Source of the DNA: Siderastrea radians
Lineage: Eukaryota > Cnidaria > Anthozoa > Scleractinia > Rhizangiidae
Reading direction: 5' to 3'
NCBI GenBank assembly: GCA_964017195.1
Contig: OZ024888.1
Coordinates: 18,888,201-18,952,200 of the forward strand
Length of the DNA stretch: 64,000 nt
Made by a program: the position numbers and the translations under genes
Part shown: one piece after another, positions 1 through 9,481 of the stretch
How the letters are laid out: the number at the start of each line of letters is the position of its first letter
How positions within the stretch are numbered: the stretch's first letter is position 1
The notes under the pieces: model-generated
What the model was told of the DNA's origin: nothing
Seen by the model: the letters and a program-made list of their open reading frames with translations, nothing else
Databases searched by the model: none

Positions 1-134
1 TTGACATCCTGTACCTTGTCCTTACACCTTAAATTCATTATACCACAAATAAACATTCGAGGGGCTTATTTCCGAACCTCCTCTTTTAGACCCAGCGTTT
101 ATTCGGGGTCCGGCGTTTAATCGAGGAAATACGG
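1..134. repeat. Cut-off terminus of a pogo-like DNA transposon
   Basis: Bases ~55-134 carry degenerate copies of the motif (C)GCTTATTCGG and end in GGAAATACGG followed by TA. The same architecture, GCGCTTATTCG sub-repeats running to a CCGTA terminus next to TA, is seen in the complete element at 6847-9428. This is read as the right end of a related element that begins outside the window. No coding sequence is visible here. Confidence 0.5.
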
Positions 135-186
135 TAAACGCAAATGTCAGACAATCGCTGTGAGTTGGTTACCATTGAAATATGAT

Positions 187-425
187 GAGGTAACAGCTCA
201 TACTTTATCCTTTTCGTCAAGTTTATTTGCCGCTGCATAATACCCTACTCTTTTTAAGACTAAGAAATGAAAATACAAGAATATGACAGTAAAACATGTA
301 TTGTATTTATGCTGGTGCGTCACGAATTCATAATTTTAATTCAATACTCTTCCCTGAGTATACTTAACTTTCGTTGGGTATTTTAGGAAGTAAGAGATTT
401 CCTTCCAGTTTGCCCAGACACATTT
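187..425 (+). repeat. Direct repeat A, copy 1
   Basis: About 238 bp, roughly 95% identical by eye to 3873-4107 in the same orientation, with only scattered substitutions. The copies are 3.7 kb apart and bracket the palindromic element at 555-1540 and the LRR exon. Both contain a possible splice acceptor (GGGTATTTTAG) followed by a short open stretch, but no recognisable protein. This is best read as a local segmental duplication, though a dispersed repeat family is possible. Confidence 0.75.
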
Positions 426-554
426 CGGCGGACAATTAGTCAGTAATAAACCTACCCTCGTTAACATGCCCCCCTCCCCCCTCCGAATCTTAGAGGAGCT
501 TGTTCACTTCTTATTTACAGTGATCCATTTCTCTGGTAGTTTGCCCTACACACC

Positions 555-1540
555 CCTAACAGTGATAGATGGTTAAAATCGCTTATACATTTACTCACAT
601 TTCTTACAAAAAATTTTGGACGATTTTAATTTCGGACACAAATAGTGTTCGAAAATAAAACCGTCCGAAATTTTTAAGCGTCTGAAATTTTTACAGTACA
701 TTATAAAACTTCACAGTACTTTTTTGGGAGACGCCATCACAAATTCAAGGCCAATATGCAAGATGTATTGCTAGAATTCGGATTAGGCTTTGTCCAGCTG
801 TCTTTCTTTTTATTATTGGAATGGAAAAATTTGTTTCTTTTATGAAAGACAAAAACGTACATAAATTCCACTTTGCTGTTCCTATTTCAATTTTCGATCC
901 AAGCCCAGTTTTATGACAATTACATTGCCAATGCCAGTGGTGCCAGTCCTTTTATGCTTCATCATCAATCAACACAATTGAAAGGTCCTCTTCATTGTCA
1001 CTAGCGTGTGCTTCTTTTTCATCTGTAGCTGTTGGTGACTGAGGTGCATGATTGATCAAGAAGCTCATAGTTCTTTTGAATAAGCTATTTGAGACGACGA
1101 ACAAGAAACCGTTGCTGTCGTCAATTTTAAACATAGCTCGGAGAACTATCTTAAGCCCTCCCTTTCCAACTGGACAAAGTCTAGGTATACTTTCCATATT
1201 CAACTCTTGCATCGATACTGCTGAGCTCCTGACCAAACTCTAGTTGAGACATTGCTTGAGACTGACCTGAGCTTGATTGAATATGTGTTATTTTCTTGTC
1301 GGTGTATCAGTAAAACCTTGATGTGTGGTAAAACTATCAGTATCACAGAACTTACTTGAGTCTAATTCATGTTTTATAGGTGTAAATTTACTTTAGGCAT
1401 ATTTCAGCAAAGTGTCCGAAATTTTGGTCCGAAATTTGTCCGAAATGAGAGAAAAAGTGTCCGAAAATTAAACGTCCGAAATATAACGTACCGAATTTTT
1501 AACGTCCGAAATTTTTTGCAAGTAATGTATCACTGTTAGG
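555..1540. mobile_element. Palindromic DNA transposon with GTCCGAAAT sub-repeats
   Basis: The ends are inverted: CCTAACAGTGATA at 555 and TATCACTGTTAGG ending at 1540. Inside both ends, over ~600-700 and ~1405-1515, are clustered copies of TTTCGGAC or its complement GTCCGAAA, at least eight in all, oriented inward. The element is 986 bp. It carries one short minus-strand ORF (952-1236) and no recognisable transposase, so it is probably non-autonomous. The superfamily is not resolved; no clear target duplication was found. Confidence 0.65.
952..1236 (-). CDS. Short unrecognised ORF inside the 555-1540 element
   Basis: This is a 94-codon open frame that fills the middle of the palindromic element. 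The protein has a hydrophobic central part and a very acidic C-terminal tail (EKEAHASDNEEDLSIVLIDD). No catalytic motif is visible. It resembles the end of a longer protein more than a complete one, so it could be the surviving last exon of a transposon protein. It may also be chance. I do not recognise the family. Confidence 0.25.
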   Translation of the reverse strand: MVRSSAVSMQELNMESIPRLCPVGKGGLKIVLRAMFKIDDSNGFLFVVSNSLFKRTMSFLINHAPQSPTATDEKEAHASDNEEDLSIVLIDDEA

Positions 1541-3055
1541 CCATGGAATGTGAGGAGGCCTTTTAGTTCGCCACAGAATTTTAATGTTATGTTATAGTAC
1601 AGAAACAAAAGTTAGATGAAACAGAAACACTATGTGTTCAGCACTGCAAAAACAAAATGCAGATTCCATATCCTGAGACTAAAAATGATCGATAGTTAAA
1701 CAGTTCAATTTCGCCAATGTTTGCTGTTTATATATTCCTTCAAGGTATACAGCGACTGTGCATTGACATTCAATTCTTTGTACTTTGGAAATTTTCCCTA
1801 CATTGTTTTGTTTTCACTGATACGCCCTTTTCTGACTGTTACATTTTACAGCCTATAGTCCATCACAAATGAAAAAAACAGTTCGCCACCTTAGAGACAA
1901 TAACTACATCAACTTAACACCAACTGCCTTGGTTCACAGGTTTTGAAAGATTTAGTTTAATCTTTGATTCAAAATACAAAATAAGAAAGGACAGTGGATG
2001 TCAAAGAATTGACATCCATTGGACATCCACTATCGCAAAATTATTTGGAAATATGTTTATTGTGACCAGCAACTCAAATCCTCCTCGCACTTCCCAACAG
2101 AGAACTTGAACAGCTTCACGTGCTTCGGTCCACGTTTCGCTCCTATAAGTCATGAATACGTTGGAACCTGGCCTTAGGACCTCCCCAAATATGTCCACCT
2201 TGTACTCTGTGGCCCAACTAAAGCTCGCACTGTTATTAATTTTTTTTCCCTGAATTACGCTGTTAAGCCATTCATCACATAAATATGGCCATACCGTGTC
2301 TTTATGGCCCCAATTGACTGTCACATAGCTAGTTCAACATTCCTCACCTCCTGACGCTTAGAAAAAGAAACTTCTAAAGGGTGAAAAATCCTCCACCCAT
2401 GAGCCACTGAGCTGAGGGGGTTACATCTCGCGCGTGAAAATTGATAAACAACAGAGGAACAGGATCGATCCTTATAACTGAAAAAAAAAAATTTTGTAGC
2501 AAGAGAAAACTAGACGCTTAATGTCTAGGTCGTTGCGGAAACGTGTGGACAACTTTTTGGGGGTTGATCTTAGAAAGACAAAGACGCAGGAAAGGAAGTT
2601 TAAAACAGCGGATGTTAGGTAATTAGCGTTTAAAGGATAATTGCCATTTCTAACGGAAGTTCATTTTGGTTTAATTAAAACACATTTTATGGCTTTATCG
2701 ATGACGTGGGAAGGAAATGAATCGCGTTTATATATAGGAGTGTCTGAGAGTTTTTCATAGTCTTTATGAAGTCTGGAATTAGTTTTGTTGATTTTCTTTC
2801 CGTTTCATACAGTATTTTCTAACAGACAGTATGAGACACTTAAGCCTGTTTTCTAACCAAAAAAAGGAAAAGAGAATCCTCACATCAAAAGCGGCGGATG
2901 TTCATTAAACGGCATGGCAAGTTGCGGTATGCTGTCAAGTTTCCTTGCAGTTTGTTTGAATTTTATCGTGAACAAGGACTACAAACCTCATATGTGGTAC
3001 AGCAACTTGAAGGATAGAGGATTTTGTGTTAAAATCGGTCGTTAGCTGATCAAAC
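1541..3055. other. Non-coding stretch with one weak minus-strand ORF
   Basis: AT-rich DNA with no repeat family I can name. The only coding hint is a 107-codon minus-strand frame at 2001-2324, whose amino-acid make-up looks protein-like (for example VDIFGEVLRPGSNVFMTYRS). It has a possible acceptor just upstream (TGTGACAG) but no convincing donor or homology. It is left uncalled as a gene; an isolated exon cannot be excluded. Confidence 0.4.
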
Positions 3056-3059
3056 CCTG

Positions 3060-3190
3060 CGGAAAACGTAAAGTTGATAGATATCTTTCTTTATCGATTA
3101 ACTACGTTTCGTGAAAAAGTGAAAAAAATCTGTGTTGTGGAAGTTTGATTTTTTCCAACTTTTCTGCCCACGTATCATCGAATTCCGCTA
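3060..3190 (+). repeat. Direct repeat B, copy 1
   Basis: About 130 bp, starting at TGATAGAT and ending near CTATTATTTTAGCT, is repeated at ~4167-4293 in the same orientation with roughly 90% identity. A shorter third piece (GAAAAAAATCTGTGTTGTAGAAG) lies at 3470-3495. With repeat A this shows that 1-4.4 kb was assembled by successive local duplications. Confidence 0.7.
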
Positions 3191-3782
3191 TTATTTTAGC
3201 TGCCGGTGTTGGCATAAGCCCATTTCAAAGGTTAAGGATGACACTGGTTCAAATTATTTACTTTACAGACCCCCTTAAATGAGATTTAACTAAGAAAGTG
3301 GGTCTTCAGCGGATCATTTTAATTATTTTTCAACTAACAACCACTGAGGCCATGTCGAGTTACGAGGGCCGATTTATCAACATTGGGGGAGTTCTTACCA
3401 CTAGCTTTATTTCGAAAACGAAGTCGGTGGCCCCCCATTCTCAACCCATTATCTGACTGTAGCAAAAGAATGAAAAAAATCTGTGTTGTAGAAGATTTTG
3501 GCGCGAACGTCCTTAAATGCCCGCTAGCGCTATATATCTCCACATTTCTTCAACAGCGCGCGCGCTCAATGTATGACGTGGCATGACATCGTGACGTGAA
3601 TTGCGTGCGCAGTAAGGATGCACAGAAACAACTAATGCGAACTTCCTTAATTTTCAGCTCATAATCTTTTCCCACGGAACACACCTCTAAAACAATAGAA
3701 AATTAATTTATTTGTTTAGTTTCATGTGAAGCTGATTTTTTTAACCTGTGGCTCTTTTTCTCCTTTCTTCTTATGCTTAAAG

Positions 3783-3854
3783 AATGTTATCAGATAATCC
3801 TATAAAGACAGTTGGACTGGAGGCGTTTAGACTTTGCTACAAACCTTTAAAAAT
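3783..3854 (+). CDS. Candidate 72-nt leucine-rich-repeat exon
   Basis: A pyrimidine tract and acceptor (CTTCTTATGCTTAAAG) precede, and a strong donor (GTAAGT) follows, an open stretch of exactly 72 nt. It has the same phase at both ends (one base completing a codon at the start, two left over at the end). The frame reads MLSDNPIKTVGLEAFRLC and fits one LRR unit (LxxNPI...aF). Exons of 72 nt in a constant phase, one per repeat, are known in LRR receptor genes such as the LGR/relaxin-receptor type. No neighbouring LRR exon was found; part of this block is duplicated and degraded at ~4290-4320 (GCTACAAACC then AAAATG without a donor). It could be an orphan or relic exon, or part of a gene with long introns. 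Confidence 0.4.
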
Positions 3855-3872
3855 GTAAGTTACTCATGAGCA

Positions 3873-4107
3873 GGTAACAGTTCATACTTTATCCTTTTCG
3901 TCAAGTTTATTTGCCACTGCATAATACCCTACTCTTTTTAAGACTAAGAAATGAAAATACAAGAATATGACAGTGAAAAATGTATTGTATTTATGCTGGT
4001 GCGTCACGAATTCATAGTTTTAATTCAATACTCTTTCCTGAGTATACTTAAATTTCCTTGGGTATTTTAGGAAGTAAGAGATTTCCTTCCAGTTTGCCCA
4101 GACACAT
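3873..4107 (+). repeat. Direct repeat A, copy 2
   Basis: Second copy of the ~238-bp block at 187-425. It lies 18 bp after the LRR exon's splice donor, so the duplicated sequence here is intronic if that exon is real. Confidence 0.75.
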
Positions 4108-4166
4108 TTTCATATCTTTGCGCTGATTTAACTCTCTTAAATGTTCGGTTATCCCAGATTTTTTTT

Positions 4167-4293
4167 GATAGATCACTTTCTTTATCGATTATTTACGTTT
4201 CGTAAAAAAGTGAAGAAAATCTCTGTTGTGGAAGTTTGATTTTTTCCAACTTTTCTGCCCACGCATCATCGAATTCCACTATTATTTAAGCTA
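4167..4293 (+). repeat. Direct repeat B, copy 2
   Basis: Second copy of the block at 3060-3190. It runs directly into a degraded copy of the end of the LRR exon (GCTACAAACCTTCAAAAATG), which in turn is followed by an A-run. Confidence 0.7.
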
Positions 4294-4319
4294 CAAACCT
4301 TCAAAAATGCAAAAAAAAA

Positions 4320-5085
4320 AAAACTCATGAGCAAGTTATTCTTTATAGATCATCAAATTCTTTACAACTCAAAATTTTTGGTCTTCTGAGACCGCAGGTG
4401 GGGAGGATTGCACCCCCTCCTTAACTCGGCGAATATTGAAGCTATGACAACTAAATCTAGAAGACAGATAGTAAGTCCAAAAACGTTTCCTTTAACGTCG
4501 CTTCATCAGCTGATGATGTCAGGATAACATCATGTTCTAAATCTGCAGTCATCTTTAATCCGCCATCTTTCCAAACCCTTCAAAAAAGGCCAACGTTGAT
4601 CAAGAATTGATGAAATTTATGAATTAACACGAAAATGATCTAAAATTGTAAAATTCGAAAAAGTTAAATTATTCATTAGATAGAGGGTAACATGAAATTT
4701 GATGGACAAGAGCGGTGCTATACTAAATTGTCTCCAGATAAATTTTAAGGAAAGTCACCAAGTTTGGTGGCTTTGCTTGCTCATTAACCCTCGAACGTAC
4801 AAGCAAACTCACACCCCCACCTTGGTACAAGAAGGGGTTAATGGACCTCCCCCCCCCTTGGGTTTTCGTTATGTCACCTTTAGTAAAAAGCCTGTGATCT
4901 GCTCTACAAGATGAGGTACATATTATGGGTTACCGTGCAGCTGGGGGCCTGTGACGTTATCCAAGATGGCCGCCATTTAGTGCACCATCTTGGATTTATC
5001 GAAAAATCAGAATCCAGAGTATCTCTCATTTAAATTAATCAAGGGCGGAGAAATAAGCGGCCGTACCACCAGACACTCACAAAAG
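4320..5085. other. Non-coding stretch, nothing recognised
   Basis: AT-rich sequence with short C runs and no convincing ORF, RNA or terminal repeats. It contains short tracts resembling other unnamed repeats in the window (for example CCAAGATGGCCGCC near 4960). Confidence 0.4.
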
Positions 5086-5089
5086 CTGA

Positions 5090-5410
5090 ACATTACAGTT
5101 TTCAAAACTACTAGCAACCAGAGGAATTTTTAATATAGAATAGTTAGTGTATGGAACTCATTGGACAGTACTCTTAAAATTATTAACTCAGTTTCAACTT
5201 TTAAGTACAATCTTAAAGACTTCTTCAAGACTTTATCGATTCTTAATGTTTTTTGTTGTTGTTGTTGTTGTTGTTGTTCGATTGTTTTTCTTAGAGTTTA
5301 ATATTAGTGTTTTATAATTTAATATTAGTGTAATTAAATAGTGTAAATGTTGTAAATAGGATTAAGTAGGATTATTGTCTTTGAAAAGCCCCCTTGGGGA
5401 AAGTCAATAA
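5090..5410 (+). mobile_element. 3' end of a LINE (CR1/L2-like), truncated
   Basis: A frame at ~5137-5250 reads RIVSVWNSLDSTLKIINSVS followed by TFKYNLKDFFK. This matches the C-terminal tail typical of CR1/L2-type ORF2 (R..NvWNsLp..v....sv..FK..Ld). After it come an AT-rich 3' UTR, a (TTG)n run and CTTGGGGAAAGTCAATAAAG. The copy is 5'-truncated as is usual for LINEs: no reverse transcriptase remains. It ends in a (GTAT)n tail. Confidence 0.65.
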
Positions 5411-5465
5411 AGTATGTATGTATGTATGTCTGTCTGTATGTATGTATGTATGTATGTATGTAAGT
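5411..5465. repeat. (GTAT)n microsatellite, LINE 3' tail
   Basis: GTATGTATGTATG with a few GTCT interruptions, directly after the LINE 3' UTR. It probably grew from the short tandem tail of the retrotransposon. Confidence 0.85.
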
Positions 5466-6656
5466 ATGAAAATTTAAAATTGATGCTGGACATGTAAAAT
5501 ATGACATAATTAAACATTTTGCCGCTTTTTGTTGACATTATTTGCATTTTTCACCTAAGAAGGGTAAAAATCACGCATTTTCCTTCAAAAATGGCTTGTC
5601 CACCTGCTACTTATGACGTCATATCTCATAACCATAGCAACCCATTCTCATTAAACTTGTTTCAAAATGTGCCTAAGGGATATGCACATAGTCGCTGAAG
5701 ACGTCAGGGCTAGATAATAATTCGTCTTGGAAAGATTAAAGAAAACCCTTATGGGGGGGGGGGGGGGGAGAAGGTGCATCCATCACCCTTCCTTGTAGGC
5801 CCGAGGGTTAAAAAAATTATGAAGATCCAGCTTCCCCGTGTGGGCAGAATTCACTTACCCCTCCCCGTCCGTATAGGCTGGAGCAATAATCCTAAAATGT
5901 TGTCTTCATTAAATAAAAAGCTAAAAATTAAAATGATGTAGATTTGCACAGCTATCTATAACTAGCTAGGCGAAAGGGATTTTAGCATTTTTGCTCACCT
6001 TGTAGAATGACACTAAATGATTTTGAGGAATGTTGAATGATATTCAATGGAGTTGGACAAAGTCTCATTGCCATCAATCACCCGTACAAAAGAGTGGTTT
6101 GAACAATTTTAAATGATGTTGAATTCGTTTGACCGGGGCAAAACGTATTTTAAACCGCTTACGAATGTTGATTCCACAGATTGAATATTGTGGCTAGCTT
6201 TAGATTCAAGTTTATATCTTAGACAAACTAATTTTAGCTTGAATAACGGCTTTGTCGTGTTCTCCGGAGCGCATATTCATTGTCATTGATTTGCTGAAAA
6301 CACAACTTTAAAATAATTATAATGGGAGGGGGCCAGAGAGAAGGGAAAAGTTGCTGCCCTCCAAACACTCCTTTCGATGATTTTTAATACTTCTGAAGAA
6401 GCTGGCATCCATTCAGAAAAAAAAAATAGCTTTCCTACTTCGGCAATATGGGCAAGCATAACCACACGTTCAAGAAAAAATCGTGTGGGACCTGGATTGA
6501 GATAACAAGAAACCACAAGAACTTTGCAGCAAAGTGCTTGTGAATTTCATTTTGTGTTTATCGGATCAAATTCCTTACGATGTCAGAAACAGATTCTCAT
6601 ACAGAGCCATGCCTTCAGTTACCAACATCCAATTACAAATCACGCTCGGCAGTGCA
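5466..6656. other. Non-coding stretch with a G-run
   Basis: No gene seen. There is a run of ~15 G near 5753-5768 and one perfect TGACGTCA palindrome at 5614-5621. The minus-strand frame at 6283-6516 has no recognisable content. Confidence 0.4.
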
Positions 6657-6760
6657 AATGATAATAATAATAATGACAACAATAATGATGATGATAATAA
6701 TAATAATAATTGTTATTATTATTATTATTATTATTATTTACAACTAATAATAATAATACC
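6657..6760. repeat. (AAT)n / (TTA)n compound microsatellite
   Basis: (AAT)n with GAC and GATG interruptions switches to (ATT)n, giving an internal inverted repeat. The apparent Asn/Asp/Tyr-rich ORF across it is an artefact. Confidence 0.9.
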
Positions 6761-7129
6761 AAGCGAACATTTTAACAGATAACCCTTCAGTGCAAAAGCA
6801 CTGTAATTAATGGGGCCTTTAACATAAAAGCCTAAGAAAAATAATACCGTAATGATTCGATTTAGCGCCCGGGGCACTTATTTACTTTTGACACCTCAAG
6901 GGAGGGCGCTTATTCGAGACAGGGCACTTATTCGGGACCGGGCGCTTATTTAATTTTCTGAGAAACAACCGAATGTTCAAAACAAAACTTAAATAAATAT
7001 TAAAATAACTAACAATAACAGAAACTGTAACAGTAACAAATTGTTGAAAGTTCAGTTACTTATAAAAGAATTGTTCATTTTAGCAGCAAGAAATATACAT
7101 GTACGTACGGTGAATGTTCATGAGTTTAT

Positions 7130-8514
7130 CTATTCGACGTCGATGACTTCAGTGTCACTTGCGTCAATTATCAAGCTATCTGGTGCCGCATCCTCGACGT
7201 CAGATTCTGTGATCCCGTCGAAAGGATCCTTGTCGCGTGAATTGCTCATGGCTTGTTGAACAACCTTGAGCCGTTCTAGTCCTGCACGGCAAGGCTGATT
7301 TTCCTTGAAGCACTTAATGTGTCCGTCCTCTGATCCATCCACTGCAACGGTTAGCGCACAGCTCTTGAATGAATTGATAATCATTGTTTTGTCCAAACCA
7401 TCCCACGCCGCAAGGATCCACTTAACTATCTCTCTCCGGAGTGGAGCACGCATGCAGTGAAAGAGTGGGCTTCACCAGCTATCCATTCATCATATTTCGC
7501 TGTGACATTTGCTTTAAAAGGCTTATTCCAAGCCACGTCGGGCGCTTGAATATATTTCTTACAACCCCCTGGGATGATTAAAGGATCTATCTTTGACGTG
7601 CGTAGTTCTTGTTTGACTGTTTCCATCACGTGGCACTTGAACGAATCCCACGCCAAGATTCGTCGGGTGAACGAAAGCTTCCCCAGAACACTTCTTACCC
7701 AGTCAAGGGTCAGTTCTTCGTTCATCCACCCATTAGAAGATGATGCTACAACACATTTAGCCTAAATTCTTCATTGAGTAATTTGGTTTCTCTCTTAGCA
7801 CCGGGAAAGACGATAAAAGGCTTGAATTTAAGCAAACTGAAACCTTTGTCTTCTCGTGACCAGTTGTTTTCATGGCTATCGTGTTGTGGCCGATGGAATC
7901 AACAGTTGTATTGGAAAGCATGTCTTGCCAAACGGCTGTTTCGTCCATTGCTATAATGTCACTGTAGGAGAACTTTACACCTAGCCGTCTTGCTTGTAAC
8001 ACATATGTGATCAGTTTGTCAATTAGTTTTTGGGATCCTTTTGGGATTCTGTTGTCTTGCGCCGTATACATAACCCATGTCTGGTCATGAACTTCTGTAC
8101 CCACCCAATGCTTGCCGTGAATGTTGGAGGAACTTCCATTTCCTTGCATTTCTCCTCGTGGAGAAACCTTGCTTTGCTTCTGATCATTTTCCTTGATACA
8201 CAAAAACCGTTAGAGCGTCGTTCGTGTACTCATTCCAATAAGACTTCTTCAATATCCAGATCAAAAGGCTTTCTTCCCGCCCCGTCGAGTCGCTTTCGCT
8301 TGCAACTAGCAGATTCTAATTTACTCTGGCTTGATTGCCACTCTCGTATTCTCTTCCGGTCTACGTTGAACTTCTTCGCTGCTTTATGGTTACTATTGCG
8401 TTCCACGGCAAACTGTACGGCTTCTGGTTTAAATTCTGTTGAATGAGAATTGATCTTTTTGCCAGCATGAGACTGAGAAGCATCAGCCTCCATGTTTTTA
8501 CGCAAAGTGATCAC
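7130..8514 (-). pseudogene. Pogo-family transposase, broken
   Basis: This enzyme would cut and paste the surrounding element. From the N-terminus: a helix-turn-helix region (EFKPEAVQFAVERNSNHKAA); a second, CENP-B/Tc5-like DNA-binding part that is visible only when reading past a stop (TASIGWVQKFMTRHGL); then the catalytic core with D in IIAMDETAVW, D in ILAWDSFKCH and D in IQAPDVAWNKPFK, the DDD pattern of pogo; then an acidic C-terminal tail ending DASDTEVIDVE. Damage: an in-frame TGA at ~8230, where the family has Trp; a frameshift at ~8035; a short deletion with frameshift at ~7800; another frameshift at ~7450. The element therefore cannot mobilise itself. The domain order and three aspartates make the family call firm. 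Confidence 0.85.
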
Positions 8515-8686
8515 TGTACGCAGCTGGATACGTGTAAGAATGGGTTTAGGGTTGCAAGTGAACGTGACTGCTCGAAGCTGTTAATGATTCACCGTATGTA
8601 AGAACAATACAAACGACATAAATTATGAGGCAGAAGCGGGAGAGCAGCTACGAGCCGGAAATTACCGGTGGTAAATATCTACGATT

Positions 8687-9154
8687 ATGGCTCGTTCTGA
8701 CTATCACTTGATTTGGAATTCGATGTTTATTTATGAAGTGGAATTTTCGTCTGTTATACAAGGTCGTCATGTTTACAAAGCGGCGTGGTCTCCAATCATA
8801 GGAGAGTCTCTGGCATGCAGGAAAGATGACCGTAAAGAAGCTAAAGAACACGATGAATACGCAGTTGGGACTTACCTTGAAGCTGATAACAAACTTGTTG
8901 GGCATGTGCCGATGGAACTTTCCTTCCTTATATTCACATTTCTCAAAGCCCGCCATGAGAACAAAGTAAAGGTCAAAATGACTGGATCAAGGAGACTGGA
9001 AAACGGACTTGCTGTCCCCGGAACCTTCCTGGCCAGAACGACCAGCAGAGCAATCGCCACAAAATCTGAAGAAGAGATTATTCGTTTGAAAGAATTATGT
9101 ACTCACATGGACATAACAGTTGAGAAACTCAGACGAAGACCACTGTTTTTGTAA
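8687..9154 (+). CDS. HIRAN-like domain protein carried by the pogo element
   Basis: An intact 155-codon ORF from ATG (8687) to TAA. Residues ~20-112 resemble a HIRAN domain, a small beta-barrel DNA-end binding module known from HLTF/Rad5 helicases and from stand-alone prokaryotic proteins. The signature matches are a stretch ending HDEYAVGTYLE (55-65), like the family's N-x-x-D-x-x-A-V core, and KLVGHVPMELS (69-79), like the VGyvPrelA turn. The tail (125-155) is charged and probably helical. It is transcribed away from the transposase and lies wholly inside the terminal repeats, so it is element cargo rather than a host gene. Having stayed open while the transposase gained at least four lesions, it may be under selection, or the element may be young enough for chance survival. 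The fold assignment rests on motif reading only. Confidence 0.6.
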   Translation: MARSDYHLIWNSMFIYEVEFSSVIQGRHVYKAAWSPIIGESLACRKDDRKEAKEHDEYAVGTYLEADNKLVGHVPMELSFLIFTFLKARHENKVKVKMTGSRRLENGLAVPGTFLARTTSRAIATKSEEEIIRLKELCTHMDITVEKLRRRPLFL

Positions 9155-9481
9155 TATATCATGCATTATTACGTATGTCAGCTATTAAAGGAAGATGAAC
9201 CACGTTTGATACGTACTCTGAAGGCGCTGTAATAATACTAGAATAGGGTTGTTTAATAGATCAGGGGCACTTATTAGAAAAGGGGCGGCTATAAGAATGG
9301 GGGTGCTTATTACAATGGTGGCGCTTATTGGAATAGGGGCGCTTATTGACAAAAACACATTCGAAGGGGGGCGCTTATTCGGAAGGGGGCGCTTATTGGA
9401 AGGAGGGCGCTAAATCGAATCATTAGGGTATTTAAAGTCTTGGGAGTAGGACAAGGGGTTAGCAACCTTCATGGCGCCACC

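Larger units (their letters stand above)
6847..9428 (-). mobile_element. Complete pogo-type DNA transposon with a passenger gene
   Basis: The left end CCGTAATGATTCG follows TA (6845-6846). The right end is its complement (CGAATCATTAGGG) and is followed by TA (9429-9430). TA target duplication is the rule for Tc1/mariner/pogo elements. Both termini carry arrays of GGGCGCTTATTCG-like units pointing inward (three at the left, about seven at the right, 9245-9415), plausible transposase binding sites. The 2582-bp element holds two divergent genes: a decayed DDD transposase on the minus strand (8514-7130) and an intact HIRAN-like ORF on the plus strand (8687-9154). Only 172 bp separate their starts, so they may share a promoter region. 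Confidence 0.85.

Noticed and set aside
6534..6782. Asn/Asp/Tyr-rich ORF
   Set aside because: Translation of an AAT/ATT microsatellite.
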